From contig JAFULE010000036.1 in assembly GCA_017483235.1 (NCBI GenBank), positions 1-7,182 of the forward strand: DNA of 7,182 bases. The letters are read 5' to 3'. The notes under the pieces are model-generated. The model was not told where the DNA came from. It did not search any database and saw nothing but the letters and a program-made list of their open reading frames with translations. This stretch comes from Faecalibacterium sp. Its GTDB lineage: Bacteria; Bacillota; Clostridia; Oscillospirales; Ruminococcaceae. The translations under genes and the position numbers were made by a program. Within the stretch, counting starts at the first letter, position 1, and the number at the start of each line of letters is the position of its first letter. Of this stretch, positions 5,899 to 7,182 are shown piece by piece.

Positions 5899-7182
5899 TC
5901 AGCTGTTCATGCTGCTGGGGGCGTTGTTCTTGAGCAGAACGTCGTGGCTGCCGCCTTCGACGATACTGGTGGAAGAGACAACGGTCAGGCGGGCCTTCTG
6001 CTGCAGCTCGGGGATATCCAGCGCACCGCAGTTGCACATGGTGCTCTTGACCTTGTACAGAGTGGTCTGCACGCCGTCGGCCAGCGAACCGGCATAGGGC
6101 ACGTAGCTGTCAACGCCTTCCTCGAAGGTCAGCTTGGAAGCACCGCCCAGATCGTAACGCTGCCAGTTGCGGGCGCGGTTGGAACCTTCGCCCCAGTACT
6201 CCTTCATGATCTGGCCGTTGATACGCACCTTGTTGGTGGGGCTTTCTTCAAAGCGGGCAAAGTAGCGGCCCAGCATAACGAAGTCGGAGCCCATGGCCAG
6301 AGCCAGAGTGATGTGATAGTCGTGCACGATGCCGCCGTCGGAGCAGATGGGCACGTAAATACCGGTTTCCTCAAAGTACTCGTCGCGGGCCTTGGCCACC
6401 TCGATCACAGCGGTAGCCTGACCACGACCGATGCCCTTGGTTTCGCGGGTGATGCAGATGGAGCCGCCGCCAATACCAACCTTGATAAAGTCGGCACCAG
6501 CCTCGGCCAGGAAGCGGAAGCCCTCGCGGTCAACCACGTTGCCGGCGCCGATCTTGACCTTGTCGCCGTAGTGCTCGCGGGTCCACTGCAGGGTCTGGCG
6601 CTGCCACTCGGAGAAGCCCTCGGAAGAGTCGATGCACAGCACGTCGGCACCGGCCTCGACCAGTGCGGGGATGCGCTCGGCATAGTCACGGGTGTTGATG
6701 CCGGCACCTACCACATAGCTCTTGTTCTCGTCCAGCAGTTCGTTGACGTTTTCCTTATGGCTTTCGTAGTCCTTGCGGAAGACAATGTACTGCAGGCAGC
6801 CCTCATCGTCCACCAGAGGCAGGGTGTTGATCTTGTGTTCCCAGATGATATCGTTGCAGTCGTGCAGCGAGGTGTTGGCCGGGGCGGTAACCAGCTTGTC
6901 CAGCGGGGTCATGAACTCGGTAACCTTCAGGTCGGTGCTCATGCGGGACAGACGATAGTCACGGCTGGCCACAATGCCCAGCAGCTTGCCGTGGGCAGTA
7001 CCGTCGTGGGTGATGGCAACGGTGGAATGACCGGTGCGGGTCTTCAGATCCAGCACATCGGCCAGAGTGGCTTCGGGGGGCAGGTTGGAGTCGCTGGTGA
7101 CAAAGCCCTTCTTGTAGCCCTTAACACGGCGCACCATGGCAGCTTCGCTTTCGATGCTCTGGGAACCGTAGATGAAGGACAC
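5899..7182 (-). CDS. guaB: IMP dehydrogenase, partial (N-terminus outside window)
   Basis: Catalyses NAD-dependent oxidation of IMP to XMP, the committed step of guanine nucleotide synthesis in the cytosol. 427 residues are visible. The barrel begins at SFIYGSQS, then two CBS domains (about 28-145) interrupt it. Catalytic features are GGGSICITRE with the nucleophile Cys243 and Thr245, IMP-binding Asp282 in SDGGI, and the flap Arg342-Tyr343 in NWQRYD. The C-terminal tail contains KSTMCNCGAL and a late VEGGSHDV motif. The frame is open to the right edge; the GTG at 7182 is an internal valine, not the start. About 76 N-terminal residues appear to be missing, judging by numbering against the Tritrichomonas foetus enzyme, which this sequence resembles closely. 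It ends with TGA at 5901-5899, followed by a shared terminator hairpin. Identity is very secure. Confidence 0.96.
   Translation of the reverse strand: MSFIYGSQSIESEAAMVRRVKGYKKGFVTSDSNLPPEATLADVLDLKTRTGHSTVAITHDGTAHGKLLGIVASRDYRLSRMSTDLKVTEFMTPLDKLVTAPANTSLHDCNDIIWEHKINTLPLVDDEGCLQYIVFRKDYESHKENVNELLDENKSYVVGAGINTRDYAERIPALVEAGADVLCIDSSEGFSEWQRQTLQWTREHYGDKVKIGAGNVVDREGFRFLAEAGADFIKVGIGGGSICITRETKGIGRGQATAVIEVAKARDEYFEETGIYVPICSDGGIVHDYHITLALAMGSDFVMLGRYFARFEESPTNKVRINGQIMKEYWGEGSNRARNWQRYDLGGASKLTFEEGVDSYVPYAGSLADGVQTTLYKVKSTMCNCGALDIPELQQKARLTVVSSTSIVEGGSHDVLLKNNAPSSMNS

Noticed and set aside
7180..7182. GTG at the right edge as the start of IMP dehydrogenase
   Set aside because: The frame is open to the edge, and IMPDH of this type has about 76 more residues forming the first part of the barrel. 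The codon is an internal Val.

Overview
The window looks like chromosomal DNA of a moderately GC-rich, Gram-positive gut anaerobe of the Clostridia, most likely an Oscillospiraceae/Ruminococcaceae member in or near Faecalibacterium, Gemmiger or Subdoligranulum. The basis is the protein types (class B sortase with a von Willebrand A surface protein, a Firmicute-style 37-kDa nucleoid-associated protein, and a Tritrichomonas-like IMP dehydrogenase), strong Shine-Dalgarno sites and sigma-A-like promoters. The genus is an inference.

Layout: (1) 1-3587, minus strand: a very large secreted surface protein. It has a signal peptide, a vWA domain with an intact metal site, a long Tyr/Asn-rich middle, and at least two tandem DUF11-like repeats. 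The gene runs off the left edge, so its C-terminus and any cell-wall sorting signal are not visible. (2) 3696-4538, minus strand: a class B sortase with complete catalytic His, Cys and Arg, 108 bp upstream of the surface protein and probably in one operon with it. (3) 4539-4837: a 299-bp AT-rich divergent promoter region. (4) 4838-5821, plus strand: an NA37/NdpA (YejK)-family nucleoid-associated protein. (5) 5822-5898: convergent intergenic space holding one strong hairpin that can terminate transcription both ways. (6) 5899-7182, minus strand: most of guaB (IMP dehydrogenase), lacking about 76 N-terminal residues beyond the right edge.

The sortase and the vWA protein are best read as one enzyme-substrate module for covalent display of an adhesin-like protein on the cell wall. 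The nucleoid-associated protein and IMP dehydrogenase are housekeeping neighbours with no evident functional link to it. The plus strand carries a 3.56-kb open frame opposite the surface gene. It is an antisense shadow, because the minus-strand frame has the signal peptide, ribosome site and recognisable domains. I see no RNA gene, insertion sequence, CRISPR array or phage gene.
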